NCBI GenBank assembly: GCA_029261995.1
Contig: JAJDAF010000050.1
Coordinates: 279,152-343,151 of the forward strand
Direction: 5' to 3'
Origin: Candidatus Zhuqueibacterota bacterium
GTDB taxonomy: Bacteria; Zhuqueibacterota; Zhuqueibacteria; Oceanimicrobiales; Oceanimicrobiaceae
Length of the DNA: 64,000 nucleotides
The translations under genes were made by a program, and so were the position numbers. Under the pieces are notes generated by a model. It saw only the letters and a program-made list of their open reading frames with translations, was not told the origin of the DNA and ran no database searches. This document shows, piece by piece, positions 10,901 through 19,048 of this stretch (within the stretch, counting starts at the first letter, position 1; every line of letters starts with the position of its first letter).

Positions 10901-13900
10901 GCCGGACATTGCGGCCAATCCCGCCAGCAAGAACTTTGGCGAGGTAGTGACCACCACCACAGTTTTGCAAGTTTTTGAAATCCAAAACACCGGCAGCGCT
11001 ACCCTTGACGTCACCGGCACATCTCTGACTGGCAACGACGCAAGCGAGTTTGACATTGTCTCCGGCGATGGCGCATTCAGCATCCCGGCTGGCGGCAAAC
11101 ACGGCATCGGAATCAGTTTCACGCCCACGAGCCTTGGCGCAAAATCCTCCGCACTGTCGGTGAGTTCCAACGATCCTGATGAGAGCCCTTTCGACATCCC
11201 GCTTTCCGGAAGCGGCGTCCCAATGCCGACGCCTGACATTGCGGCCAATCTCACCAGCCTGGCGTTTGGCGATGTGGTTCAAGGCGCAACGTTTGGCATG
11301 TCCTTAGAAATCCGCAACAACGGGACAGCAGACCTGACGGTCGGCGAGGTGCAGGTCACAGGTGCGGACGTCGGAGATTTCTCGACAGCAACTGCCGGCT
11401 TCACCCTGGCCGCAAACGCGTCGAAAAGGCTTACGGTCAATTTCACCCCGGGCTCGCTCGGGAGCAAAAATGCCAGCCTCGAGATTTCCAGCGACGACCC
11501 GGACGAGAGTGTTTTCTCCGTGTCGCTCGCGGGCACAGGTGTGGAAGTATCGGTAGGCGGCGGAGAAGTGGTTTACGAAGAAACGCAAACCGGTGGCAGC
11601 GTTAGCTCGAACGCTGTAACGACTTCGGCGGCTTTGACCGCCGCGGACGGTCACCTCTACTTGGCCGCCATTTCAGCCCGCCGCAACATCGCCCTGGCCG
11701 GAGTCACCGGTCTCGGCCTGAGCTGGAGCCGTACAGAGGCGCAGTGCGCCGCTCGCGGCCAGACACGAGTGGAAGTGTGGCAGGCCATCGGCTCTATTGG
11801 CGGCAATGGTGTCGTGACCGCGACCTTCTTATCCTCTGTGGCGAGTGCAGCAATCTCTGTGAGCCGTTACTCCGGTGTGGATGCGACCGACCCGGTTGGC
11901 GCGACGGTATTTGGCAACTCCAGCGGCACGTCCGGTTCCTGCTCCGGCGGCAGTGATTCCCGGGGTTACGATTTCAATTTGACCATCAGCAGGGATGACG
12001 CAGTGGTGTTTGCCGCCGCTGCGCTGCGCAATCGCAGGCATACACCAGGCGCGGATTATAGCGAGCGTTCTGAAGTCAGTTCAGGCAGCGGTGGCGGCAC
12101 CGCCGGCTTGGCCACAGAAGATCGAAAGGTGACCTGGGCCGCGACCGTGGTAGTAGACGGCTCTTACAGCAGCGACGTGGACTGGGCTGTGATTGGCGTT
12201 GAAATCCAGCCGGGCCAGACCGGCCCGCCGCCCCCGCGACCGGACATTGCGGTGTCGCCGGGCTCGCATGATTTTGGTGACGTAGAGCTCGGCCTGAATT
12301 CGGCTCAGTCGTTTGAAGTTCGCAACACGGGCACTGCCGGTTTGACAGTCAGCGCCACCAGTCTGATTGGCGCGCACGCTTCTGACTTTCAGTTTCTCAG
12401 CGGACAGGGCGCATTTATTCTGCCGGTGGGTGGCACGCGTAACATCCAGGTGCGGTTCACGCCAGGTGGTGCGGGTGTGAGAAACGCGACTCTGCAAATT
12501 ACCAGCGACGACTTGGACGAAGGTCTGCTGGGTTTGACTCTGACCGGCAGAGGCGTGGCCCAACCTGAGCCTGACATTGCTGCCAATCCCGCCAGCAAGA
12601 ACTTTGGCGACGTGGTGACAACCACCACGGTTTCTCAGACCTTCGAAATCCAGAATACGGGTAGCGCGACGCTGAATGTCAACGGTACATCTCTGACCGA
12701 TAGCGACGCCAGCGAGTTTGATGTTGTCTCTGGCGGTGGCACGTTCAGCATCCCGGCTGGTGGCAAACACGACATGGAGATCAGTTTTACGCCCACGAGC
12801 CTTGGCGGCAAAAGCGCCGCGCTACGCCTGAACAGCAACGACCCCGATGAGAATCCATTTGACATCCCTCTGCAGGGCGCAGGTATCGCCGCTCCGGTCC
12901 CGGACATTGCGGTGCAGCCTGACTTCCACGATTTCGGCGACATCTTTCTGGGCAGCAGCGCATCCCACACCTTTGAACTCAGCAACGGCGGCCAGGCCGA
13001 CTTGGTTGTTTTCGGCACCAGTCTGATGGGCGCGGATGCTGGAGAGTTCAGCATCGACAATGGTGGCGGCAGTTTTACTCTGGCCGCCGCCGCGAGTAGG
13101 AATGTGCAAGTCAGCTATGCCCCAACCGGCACCGGCACAAAAAACGCGACTTTGCGATTCGTCAGCAACGACTCCTTTAGCAACCCACTTGACGTGGCGC
13201 TCGCCGGTACCGGTGTGGCGCAACCGCAGGGCGGGGGAGAAGTCGTTTTCGAAGAAGTCAGCAACGGTCAGTCGGTAAGCTCGATTTCTGTGACCTCTGC
13301 CCCCATCTCCGGACATGTAGGGCATTTTTATCTTGCCGCAGTCTCTTTCCGGGCACTGGTGGAAGTCACCGAAATTACTGGACTAGGCCTGACCTGGCAG
13401 CAGGCTCAGTCGCAGTGCTCCGGTCGCAGCCAGACTGGCGTGGAAGTCTGGTATGCAATCGGGACTCCTTCTGGAGACGGTATCGTGACCGCGAAACTCA
13501 GCGCAGCCACCAGCAGCGCACTGATCGCGGTGGTCCGCTATTCGGGTGTCAATCCATCTACGCCTTTGGGTGATATTGTTTCTGGCAACAGCAACGGTGC
13601 GAGTGGTGGATGCACCGGCGGCAGCGATTCTCCGACTTACCAGTTCGACCTGCAAGTGAGCCTGCCTGGTGCCGTTGTGTTTGGAGCAGCTGCTTTACGC
13701 AATCGCTCGCACAACGCCGGCGCCGGCTTTGTGGAGCGCGTCGAGATCTATTCCGGCAGCAGCGGTGCCACCTCCGGTCTAGCAGTTCAGGACAGGCCTG
13801 CGACCGCGGCCGGTCTGCTGACGCTGGATGGTGCATTCAATAAAGACGTCGATTGGGCAGTGGTTGGCGTAGAGATACTACCTAGCCCGGCTAGCAGCGC

Positions 13901-14237
13901 AATTGCTGCGCAAAGTCTGGCCGTCGATGTCGCAGAGATACCACAATCAGCGTTGCCGCAACGGTTTGAGTTGATGCAGAATTACCCGAATCCGTTCAAC
14001 GCGGAAACAACGATTTCGTACGCACTTCCAGAAGCGACGAAAGTGCGGATGTCGATTTACAACATCAGAGGTCAGTTGGTGCGGCTGTTGCTGGATGAGC
14101 AGCAGAGCGCCGGGTTCAGGAAGGTGAGATGGGATGGACGGGATAGTGGAAATCTCGCCGTGAGTTCGGGCATTTATCTGTTGCACGCGCAGATCGGGGC
14201 CCGGAAATTTAACCGGAAGCTGCTGCTCCAGAAGTAG
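4929..14237 (+). CDS. Giant exported protein: LVIVD/YVTN propellers, di-haem peroxidase-like unit and repeat stalk
   Basis: This 3102-residue protein starts with a signal peptide ending near residue 26 (VSAQ). Order: LVIVD-type repeats (30-370, repeated DISDP motifs), SbsA-like Ig (380-478), PKD (480-570, FGDGD), YVTN-type propeller (575-920), a cytochrome c peroxidase-like region with two CASCH haem sites at residues 953-957 and 1085-1089 (nt 7785 and 8181) and the LKGVWATAPYLHDGS motif usual near the second haem, IPT (1191-1275), DNRLRE (1275-1432), eight choice-of-anchor D repeats interleaved with three two-cysteine modules (1436-2990), and a FlgD-like sorting domain with NYPNPFN (3010-3102). 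The propeller followed by a di-haem unit resembles surface redox proteins. Peroxidase activity is not established. The gene follows the phytase gene after 112 bp on the same strand. Confidence 0.85.
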   Translation: MNHYLAAVFFCTALWLGGGYRSVSAQDGPGLPNLQYNDDEVFEVLSRYNWRNGAPRAHGNAAMHNGYMVLIYSNNGSKFDGGFSFYDISNPRSPVLVRQKDDDDTQDIREAHGYGFSNSYPGDYVALQATLGVQIWDWSDVRNPEMVSYAHLPGIEPTDYSTAAWWLCWQAPYIYVGGSSNGIYIVDASDAENPVMVDRGGGLPNPVPISQMGGFRIGPIFAVGNLLVATNANEPGVVTFDISDPKNPEVLDIEAGGERLYSSMVNGDKVLVAGVNKKFYTLDISDPADIRFTNEKGLNRGAGYVTFQDGYAHLGASDRYVKIDIRDDNNYRIVGSASSGQEVRDEDFAVVMGNLVVVSDDHGDVSILAPHQSQKDTRGPEVNMVNPKDGATGQMTTSRVGVTFTDLIDLRSVNGTTFIVRPVGGDALSGKYSTQTGIVNFFPDVLLQPGTKYEVVIPKNGIKDYAGNETEALFRSEFTTGGILVLSATIEEAMPTTVGSTVRFRAIASGGSGQPEYYWVFGDGDAELSSFSEVDHVYDSPGHFTVTLTVDDGSQIARATTSHTCHYEVQPIAPTSSRTILLTEDETQVWNVNPDNNTVTAIEVGSLRKDFEVSVGRKPTTLAQAPDGTIWVVNQRDATITVVDSQDGSLVYEIDLPYASQPFGIAFSPNGGAAYVTLQATGGLLQLDPLTRSVLDEVDVGPAPRGLAISSDSERIFVTRFVSSQDHGDVVEVGASSFSVVRTIDLAIDPGPDLESLGRGVPNYLISCTISPDGRRLLVPSKKDNIERGVARDGLPLTFENSVRTVVSQVDLLTNQERLSDRIDLNDHDFAINVAFSPLGGYAFVASQGSNMVDVFDVYTGNLVAAFLDVGRAPQGLVLSSDGKTLFVHSFLSRSVLVYDVSDIVANGGGAVGQLADISTVSSEELSAQVLEGKRLFYNAADARMNLNGYLSCASCHVDGGSDERVWDFTDRGEGFRNTISLHGRRGTGHGRVHWSANFDEIQDFEHDIRGAFRGRGFMSDAEFNSGTRNQSLGDPKAGLSRELDAIAAYVASLVEVPPSPHRNSDGSLTADGEAGKTIFESLQCASCHAGNDFTDSPLDTLHDVGTIKSTSGSRLGQPITGLDTPTLKGVWATAPYLHDGSAPALMDVLTTLNPFDQHGATSQLNQAELQQLVAYLLQIDENETGGPQPPQVTGIEPPEGIIGTRVTLWGAGFIGTTQVDFEGASAQFTIFSDNEISTDVPDGAASGFVLVRNGTGVAQSPVPFVVTEEPATVRFAPLADTQTKSNSIDRNYGSDPTIRVRDGSPSYHAFLKFEVSGVQTVQSASLRLFVTDYGPDGGAIALTSNNYIDSNTPWTEDGLVWGNEPDVDAPFANIGPAPGDEWIEVDVSNVVSGPGVYSFGLGGTSTNSVYYSSKEGSHPPELVIQTSGSGGTDEPDIAATPASKDFGEVVTATTVSQTFEILNTGTVTLNVSGTSLTGSDANEFAISSGGGSFSVQAGGKHDIEVSFTPTSLGSKSATLRLSSNDPDENPFDISLAGMGVPTPTPDIATDPSTLLFGNVVQGATSRKPVEVRNDGTVGLTVSNVQTTGADAGDFSAPTAGFTLTPGATKTVNVDFTPGSLASKNAGLEISSDDPDESVVSVPLSGTGIEAPVGGGEVAYEQTQTGNSVTSNAVTTSAVLTAADDHLYLAAISVRRNIAVTGVSGLGLTWSRTEAQCAARGQTRVEVWQAIGSPTSDGVVTATFAATVASAVISVSRYSGVDATNPIGVTVFGNSSGPSGSCSGGSDSPAYDFNLTTRADSAVVFAAAALRNRRHTPGSSYTERSETSSGSGGDTAGLATEDRKVTSAATVVVDGAFSSDVDWAAVGVEIRPGQSGPPPARPDIALQPESHDFGDVLLGLNAAQSFEVGNTGTADLTVSATSLIGTHASDFQFISGQGAFILPAGGTRNLQVQFTPGTAGTRTATLQIISDDPDESLLGVALTGLGVAQPEPDIAANPASKNFGEVVTTTTVLQVFEIQNTGSATLDVTGTSLTGNDASEFDIVSGDGAFSIPAGGKHGIGISFTPTSLGAKSSALSVSSNDPDESPFDIPLSGSGVPMPTPDIAANLTSLAFGDVVQGATFGMSLEIRNNGTADLTVGEVQVTGADVGDFSTATAGFTLAANASKRLTVNFTPGSLGSKNASLEISSDDPDESVFSVSLAGTGVEVSVGGGEVVYEETQTGGSVSSNAVTTSAALTAADGHLYLAAISARRNIALAGVTGLGLSWSRTEAQCAARGQTRVEVWQAIGSIGGNGVVTATFLSSVASAAISVSRYSGVDATDPVGATVFGNSSGTSGSCSGGSDSRGYDFNLTISRDDAVVFAAAALRNRRHTPGADYSERSEVSSGSGGGTAGLATEDRKVTWAATVVVDGSYSSDVDWAVIGVEIQPGQTGPPPPRPDIAVSPGSHDFGDVELGLNSAQSFEVRNTGTAGLTVSATSLIGAHASDFQFLSGQGAFILPVGGTRNIQVRFTPGGAGVRNATLQITSDDLDEGLLGLTLTGRGVAQPEPDIAANPASKNFGDVVTTTTVSQTFEIQNTGSATLNVNGTSLTDSDASEFDVVSGGGTFSIPAGGKHDMEISFTPTSLGGKSAALRLNSNDPDENPFDIPLQGAGIAAPVPDIAVQPDFHDFGDIFLGSSASHTFELSNGGQADLVVFGTSLMGADAGEFSIDNGGGSFTLAAAASRNVQVSYAPTGTGTKNATLRFVSNDSFSNPLDVALAGTGVAQPQGGGEVVFEEVSNGQSVSSISVTSAPISGHVGHFYLAAVSFRALVEVTEITGLGLTWQQAQSQCSGRSQTGVEVWYAIGTPSGDGIVTAKLSAATSSALIAVVRYSGVNPSTPLGDIVSGNSNGASGGCTGGSDSPTYQFDLQVSLPGAVVFGAAALRNRSHNAGAGFVERVEIYSGSSGATSGLAVQDRPATAAGLLTLDGAFNKDVDWAVVGVEILPSPASSAIAAQSLAVDVAEIPQSALPQRFELMQNYPNPFNAETTISYALPEATKVRMSIYNIRGQLVRLLLDEQQSAGFRKVRWDGRDSGNLAVSSGIYLLHAQIGARKFNRKLLLQK
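9237..13900 (+). repeat. Three-unit tandem super-repeat of about 1.67 kb inside the giant protein gene
   Basis: The segment beginning 'gacat(c/t)gc ggc ... cccgccagcaa' recurs at 9237, 10908 and 12573, giving periods of 1671 and 1665 bp. Units 1 and 2 each encode anchor-D, anchor-D, two-cysteine module, anchor-D. Unit 3 encodes anchor-D, anchor-D, two-cysteine module and then runs into the sorting domain. Similarity is visible at DNA level, so the stalk probably grew by in-frame tandem duplication. Confidence 0.8.
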
Positions 14238-14393
14238 TGCAGCATGCAAGAGAACCGCGGATGATGGCAGCCCTGTCATCTTGCTGATTCGTTTAGTTTG
14301 GCTTTGTACAGGAGACATGAGTGTACCTTTTCATTGGTAACAGTGCGTGAGATGCGCAATTTTCTATCGCAAAAGTTCTACTCAAGGTAGACC

Positions 14394-17300
14394 ATGAATC
14401 TCCGCACAACGCTTCTGTTTCTACCAGTTTTGTTTTGGATACTCATTTTCAACCAGCCGTCACAGTCGGCGGCGACCGATCCGATTCCCCAGTTCGCAAT
14501 CAACGAGTTTATGGCATCCAACGACAAAATCGCCTTGGACGAAGATGGCGATTCATCCGATTGGATCGAACTCTACAATGCGGGAGATGATACCATCCGT
14601 CTGCTCGATATGTCGATCACAGACGATGCGTCGGAGCCGGTACGATGGCGATTCCCTGACGTGGTCCTCGAGCCAGGCGGCTTCCTGTTGGTTTGGGCCT
14701 CGGGAAAGGACAAGACAAACGGCCAGCTGCACTCCAACTTCAAACTCGGTGCAGCCGGCGAGTTTATCGGACTCTACACGGCTGACGGTCAGCTTGTTGA
14801 TGCTCTCGAGTTTGGAACCCAGCACCCGGACATCTCCCAGGCGCGCATTCCCGATGGCAGCGGGCCATTCGAAGCCACGGACAGCCCGACGCCAGGTTCG
14901 GCAAATGAGAGAGATGTACCGGCAAGTCATGCAGTAGAATTCTCGCCGGAAAGTGGTTTTTTCAACGAATCAGTCACGGTGGAACTGCGCACTAACGTTG
15001 CCGATGCGGCCATTCATTACACGACCGACGGCTCTTCGGTCAACCCTGGCAGCTCGCTGTACTCTGAGCCGCTTGAAATCGAAAAGACTACCGTGATCCG
15101 CGCCCGGGCCTTCAAGGGCAACACCGAAGTTAGCGACGACATCAGTCAGATTTTTCTGGTGGACTACGATGGCACGCTGCCCGTTCTTTCCTACGCCACC
15201 GACAACTCGAACCTCTTCGGCCAGGCGGGCATTTTCGAAAACCCGGATGAAGTTGGAAGGGAATGGGAGCGTCCGGTCTCCATAAATTACGTTGTGCCAG
15301 GTGGCCGCGGTTTTCGAATTAACGCCGGCATGCGAACTCACGGTGGCCGCTCGCGGCGCGATGAATTTCCCAAGCTATCGACGCGACTCTATTTTCGGAG
15401 CGACTACGGTGATTCGAAACTGCGCTACCGGGTTTTCGATTCCCGGCAGAGTGACACATTCGACCGGCTGGTGGTCCATTCCGGCGGTTCGAGCGACCAG
15501 TTTCACCGGAGAACGGACAAAGTCAATCGGCAGTGGAGTCTGATTAGAGATCCGCTAAACCATCGCATGTGGCGAGAGCATGACGGGGCGGTTTCGGCTT
15601 CGCAGCCGGTCGTTTTGTTTATCAACGGCGAGCCGTGGGGCGTCTTCCACCTGCGCGAACGCGTCGATGAATCCTATCTCGCAGCAAATTATGGCATCCA
15701 GTCCGCCGATTTGCTGCGCCCGGACAACGACCAACTGGACATCGAAGCAGGCGACAAGCGGGCGTGGAATTCCATGTTTTCTTTTATCAAAAGAAAGGAC
15801 ATGGACGACGAAGACAACTACGAACGGGCACAGGAACTCATCAATATCGACAACTTCATCGACTTTCACATCTTCAATGTTTTTGCCGGTAATTGGGATA
15901 TGCCGCATACAAATATTTATTTTTTCCGAGAACGAACTGACGCCGCAAAATGGCACTGGGTCATGTGGGATACCGATATCAGCTATGGTTCGCTGGGCAC
16001 GGGCCTGCCGGCTTCGACTCGCACCCTGGAGTGGGCCACGCGCGATACGCTGCTGGAGGGTGTCGCCGGAACCACCGATGATGATGACTGGCTCTGGACG
16101 ACGCTCATCATGCGACAACTGCTGGACAATGAGAACTTCGAAACCAGGTTTGTCAATCGTTTTGCGGATTTGATGAACACGACGCTGCACCCTGACCACA
16201 TCGCTGAGCTGGTAGATGAAATGGCTCAAGTGCTGCGGCCGAATATCCCTTTCGAGACCGAGGCCTGGAGCAAAGCCACGCGGGATGACTGGGAGAACGG
16301 CATCGAAGTCATCAAGAATTGGGCTGAGGCGCGGCCAAAGCATCAGCGCGACCATCTGCGCAAAGTTCTGGGTGTGGGTGGTAATCGCAATCTGCAACTA
16401 AGAGTGGCCGGGCAAGGAAAAATTCGAATCAACTCCATCAAGCCGAAGAATTATCCCTGGCAGGGCGTTTATTTTCGCAACGTGCCAATCGAGCTCGAAG
16501 CACTGCCCCGGGATGGCTATGTTTTCTCACATTGGAGCGGCGCTTCTCCATCGCCGCAGCCAATCGTCACCGTGGAGTTGGATAGCGACCAGACAGTCAC
16601 CGCTCATTTTTCCACCATCGATGGGGACCCGGAGCCGCCGGAATTTCTTGCCTTAGAACCGGATAGCGGATTCGTCGGCACCGAAGTGGGAATCCTGGGC
16701 AAGCGTTTGCGAGAAGTTACCGGAGTTTTGTTCGGCGACCGTGCTGCTGATTTTGAAACCACTTCGGATACAACGTTGACGGCGACGGTTCCGGACAGCG
16801 CGCTGAGCGGTCACATCATTTTGCTTTCGGTAGCCGGAGCGGTCGCCAGCATCGACAGTTTTGTGGTGCTGCCGCCGGTGTCAGTTCTGCCTGAGCTTTT
16901 GTCCGTGTTCCCCGACAGCGGCTTTTTTGGGCAGACGGTGAGGCTTCACGGAAGACGTCTCCATGAAGTCGAGCGAGTTATCTTCAATGACGTGCCCGCG
17001 CCCCTGCTGGAAGTGGCGGCTGACTCGTCTCTGGTCACGGAAGTCCCTGCCAGTGCAAGCAGCGGTTTTCTGGCCATCGAAACTGCGACTGACACGATAG
17101 TGAGTCTTTTAAGCTTCGAGGTTTTGCGGGACTCGAGCGTTTCTGATACCGCGGGTTTTGTGGCAGTTGCCGACGCTTATGTCCGTTCAGATTTCGACTC
17201 GCTCAACTTCGGAAGCACCGAGACGCTGCGTATTGGGCAAACGCCATACGGGCGTTTTGCAGGCTACCTTCGCTTTGATTTGAGCGGGCTGGATGGTGGG

Positions 17301-17918
17301 GTTCGAAAAGCCACGCTGCATCTGTACCGTGTTGCTGGCAGTGCGGCCGCCAATATTTTGGTCGCTCCCAATGATTGGGATGAGGCCGCTCTAACCTGGG
17401 CAAACGCGCCTGAACCATCAACAGAAGCCATAGGAAATCCCGTTCCCGGAGAGAGCCGGGGACCGGTGCAAGTAGATGTCTCCTCCGCCGTTGCCGTTGC
17501 CGGCGTCTATTCATTTGTCATCGCAACGGACTCTGACGATGAACTCAAGTTCAGCGCTCGCGAGGGACTTTTTCCTCCTCGCCTGGTGGTCGTCCTGGAT
17601 TCGACTCTGGTCGGTGTCCCCGGCACGGATGCTCTGCCATCAAAATATGAGCTGGCGCCTGCGTATCCCAATCCGTTCAATGCTGAAACAACCGTTCAGT
17701 ATGCCCTGCCGCGACGGGGGCATGTCAAGCTGGCTGTGTTCAATGTGAAGGGCCAAGTGGTGCGCAGGCTCGTTGACGAAGTGCAGCCGGCAGGAGTCAC
17801 GATTGCGCGTTGGAATGGCCGGGACGAACAGGGAAATGAAGTCGGCTCTGGCGTCTATTTTATCCGGTTGAAAGCGGGTCAGAAAATGCTATCCAGAGTG
17901 CTCTCCCTCCAAAAGTAA
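14394..17918 (+). CDS. Exported LTD-CotH kinase family protein 1
   Basis: The protein has 1174 residues and a signal peptide (about 1-27). Order: lamin-tail domain (33-170, INEFMASN...DWIELYN), chitobiase/Fn3-associated domain (180-255, IHYTTDGS), CotH kinase domain (260-640), InlB-like repeat (670-745, HWSGAS), two IPT domains (748-920), DNRLRE (925-1070) and FlgD-like sorting domain with AYPNPFN (1080-1174). CotH features are RDPLNH, VVLFINGEPWGVFHLRE, the DMPHTN segment near residue 501 and WDTD near 524. CotH proteins are atypical protein kinases known from spore coats; here the kinase would be exported, with unknown substrates. It is the first of three paralogues of the same design, 156 bp after the previous gene. 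Confidence 0.85.
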   Translation: MNLRTTLLFLPVLFWILIFNQPSQSAATDPIPQFAINEFMASNDKIALDEDGDSSDWIELYNAGDDTIRLLDMSITDDASEPVRWRFPDVVLEPGGFLLVWASGKDKTNGQLHSNFKLGAAGEFIGLYTADGQLVDALEFGTQHPDISQARIPDGSGPFEATDSPTPGSANERDVPASHAVEFSPESGFFNESVTVELRTNVADAAIHYTTDGSSVNPGSSLYSEPLEIEKTTVIRARAFKGNTEVSDDISQIFLVDYDGTLPVLSYATDNSNLFGQAGIFENPDEVGREWERPVSINYVVPGGRGFRINAGMRTHGGRSRRDEFPKLSTRLYFRSDYGDSKLRYRVFDSRQSDTFDRLVVHSGGSSDQFHRRTDKVNRQWSLIRDPLNHRMWREHDGAVSASQPVVLFINGEPWGVFHLRERVDESYLAANYGIQSADLLRPDNDQLDIEAGDKRAWNSMFSFIKRKDMDDEDNYERAQELINIDNFIDFHIFNVFAGNWDMPHTNIYFFRERTDAAKWHWVMWDTDISYGSLGTGLPASTRTLEWATRDTLLEGVAGTTDDDDWLWTTLIMRQLLDNENFETRFVNRFADLMNTTLHPDHIAELVDEMAQVLRPNIPFETEAWSKATRDDWENGIEVIKNWAEARPKHQRDHLRKVLGVGGNRNLQLRVAGQGKIRINSIKPKNYPWQGVYFRNVPIELEALPRDGYVFSHWSGASPSPQPIVTVELDSDQTVTAHFSTIDGDPEPPEFLALEPDSGFVGTEVGILGKRLREVTGVLFGDRAADFETTSDTTLTATVPDSALSGHIILLSVAGAVASIDSFVVLPPVSVLPELLSVFPDSGFFGQTVRLHGRRLHEVERVIFNDVPAPLLEVAADSSLVTEVPASASSGFLAIETATDTIVSLLSFEVLRDSSVSDTAGFVAVADAYVRSDFDSLNFGSTETLRIGQTPYGRFAGYLRFDLSGLDGGVRKATLHLYRVAGSAAANILVAPNDWDEAALTWANAPEPSTEAIGNPVPGESRGPVQVDVSSAVAVAGVYSFVIATDSDDELKFSAREGLFPPRLVVVLDSTLVGVPGTDALPSKYELAPAYPNPFNAETTVQYALPRRGHVKLAVFNVKGQVVRRLVDEVQPAGVTIARWNGRDEQGNEVGSGVYFIRLKAGQKMLSRVLSLQK

Positions 17919-18005
17919 CTTGATGTCGTCGTTCGCAAATCCCACATTTAAGTTCTATATTCTATTGTTGGAAATGAATCGCTCGCAATCTTCAACTTAG
18001 AGCTG
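17919..18005 (+). other. Junction to AT-rich islet
   Basis: This short gap lies between the first CotH gene and the membrane-protein gene. Base composition shifts here from the GC-rich secreted-protein genes to visibly AT-richer DNA that continues to about 19700. No inverted repeat, tRNA end or integrase marks the border. Confidence 0.4.
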
Positions 18006-18749
18006 ATGAATAATTCAGAGTCAGAGAACTTGGGTGAGTTGGTAGCCTTCGAGAGGCAAAGGCAAAAGCGAATCGGCTACAGTCTTTGGATCTTCATTCT
18101 CATTGTCGGCGGCATTGGAGCCTCTTATTGGGGATGGATGTTTTTCTTGCTGGTTTTGATTGCTGGATTTGCCGTGGGTTCTTTTTTAGGCGTTAGAGTT
18201 GGGACAAAGATTGAAAGAGCCACCGGCTTAGGCATTGATGCACAGATGACCGCTTGGAATGAAATGGAGCCTGAAGAATCGCATCATGAAAAAGAATCAA
18301 ATGTCTCGCATCGCACACATAGCGTTCTTGGCAAGATGACAGGCATCGAGAGCAAAGTAAAGTGGTCTCAGCGGAAAATGATGCAGGTTTATGGCCCACC
18401 TATTTATGGGGATCATAACATTTTTGTTGACGGCGATTTCAATGTTGCAGCATTTCTTCCAAAAGGTGACAAAACTCTACATGTTTTAGCTGGGGATATT
18501 GTGAAAGCCAATCGCTGGCTCAAATTTGATAGTAATGGAAACCAGGCGTTTGATAAGAAACTCTCAGAAACGGCTCATGAGTGGAAGATCAACCCTAATA
18601 CTATTCTTTACCGTGGGAGAATGTTTCCTCCTGAACAGCCATTTTACAAGGGCAAAGTCTTAAGTTTCAAGGAGTTTGATGAAGAAATAACTGAGGAATG
18701 GCTGATTTCGATGAAAAACGAATTCATGGGGTTCATGCACAAGTCATAG
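18006..18749 (+). CDS. Hypothetical membrane protein, AT-rich islet
   Basis: I do not recognise the family of this 247-residue protein. Two adjacent hydrophobic segments (about 25-41 and 44-63) follow a short basic N-terminus, so a hairpin anchor in the inner membrane is likely. The rest is a soluble, charged domain including YGPPIYGDHNIFVDGDFNVA and a C-terminal acidic stretch. There is no signal peptide cleavage motif and no sorting domain, unlike the genes on either side. The start is the ATG at 18006; its ribosome-binding site is weak. It lies 44 bp before the HEPN-like gene on the same strand and shares its low GC, so the two may form a transferred pair. Confidence 0.6.
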   Translation: MNNSESENLGELVAFERQRQKRIGYSLWIFILIVGGIGASYWGWMFFLLVLIAGFAVGSFLGVRVGTKIERATGLGIDAQMTAWNEMEPEESHHEKESNVSHRTHSVLGKMTGIESKVKWSQRKMMQVYGPPIYGDHNIFVDGDFNVAAFLPKGDKTLHVLAGDIVKANRWLKFDSNGNQAFDKKLSETAHEWKINPNTILYRGRMFPPEQPFYKGKVLSFKEFDEEITEEWLISMKNEFMGFMHKS

Positions 18750-18793
18750 ACTCAAGATGGCAATTGTTGTAACCAGCACTACGGTAATCTGAA

Positions 18794-19048
18794 ATGGAGA
18801 AGTTGAAAAAGAATCTTCTGAGATTGCAGGCTCTAGACTATGCGCTGAGCAAACAATTCGGTCAGTATTCGAATATGAATAGAGATGACTGGAAGAAACT
18901 GTTACACAAAGCAGCCGAGATAGTTCAGCTCAAGACAAGTATAAGGACTGAGTTTACAAAGTCATCGACGTTTGTATTCAATGGAGACAATTCAAATTCC
19001 AAAACAGTACTTGAGAATATCAGGAATGGAAACGATTTTTTTTGCTGA
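18794..19048 (+). CDS. N-terminal piece of a probably frameshifted HEPN-like gene
   Basis: This 84-residue frame is helical and charged (MEKLKKNLLRLQALDYAL...) and stops just after an eight-T run at 19035-19042. Its last codons, NGNDFF, continue sensibly into the next frame (ADLVIKTSEE...) if one T is removed, which would give one protein of about 264 residues ending at 19589. On its own the piece has no recognisable domain. A sequencing or assembly slip in the T run is the simplest reading; a real disruption or slippage-based expression are alternatives. Confidence 0.5.
   Translation: MEKLKKNLLRLQALDYALSKQFGQYSNMNRDDWKKLLHKAAEIVQLKTSIRTEFTKSSTFVFNGDNSNSKTVLENIRNGNDFFC

Noticed and set aside
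9237-13900. Regular DNA repeats suggestive of a CRISPR or satellite array
   Set aside because: The repeats are in frame, over a kilobase long and encode protein domains; there are no short identical repeats with unique spacers.
14263-14280. Hairpin GATGGCAG / CTGTCATC after the 3102-residue protein gene as terminator
   Set aside because: The loop is too tight, it needs a wobble pair, and only a weak T-rich stretch follows.
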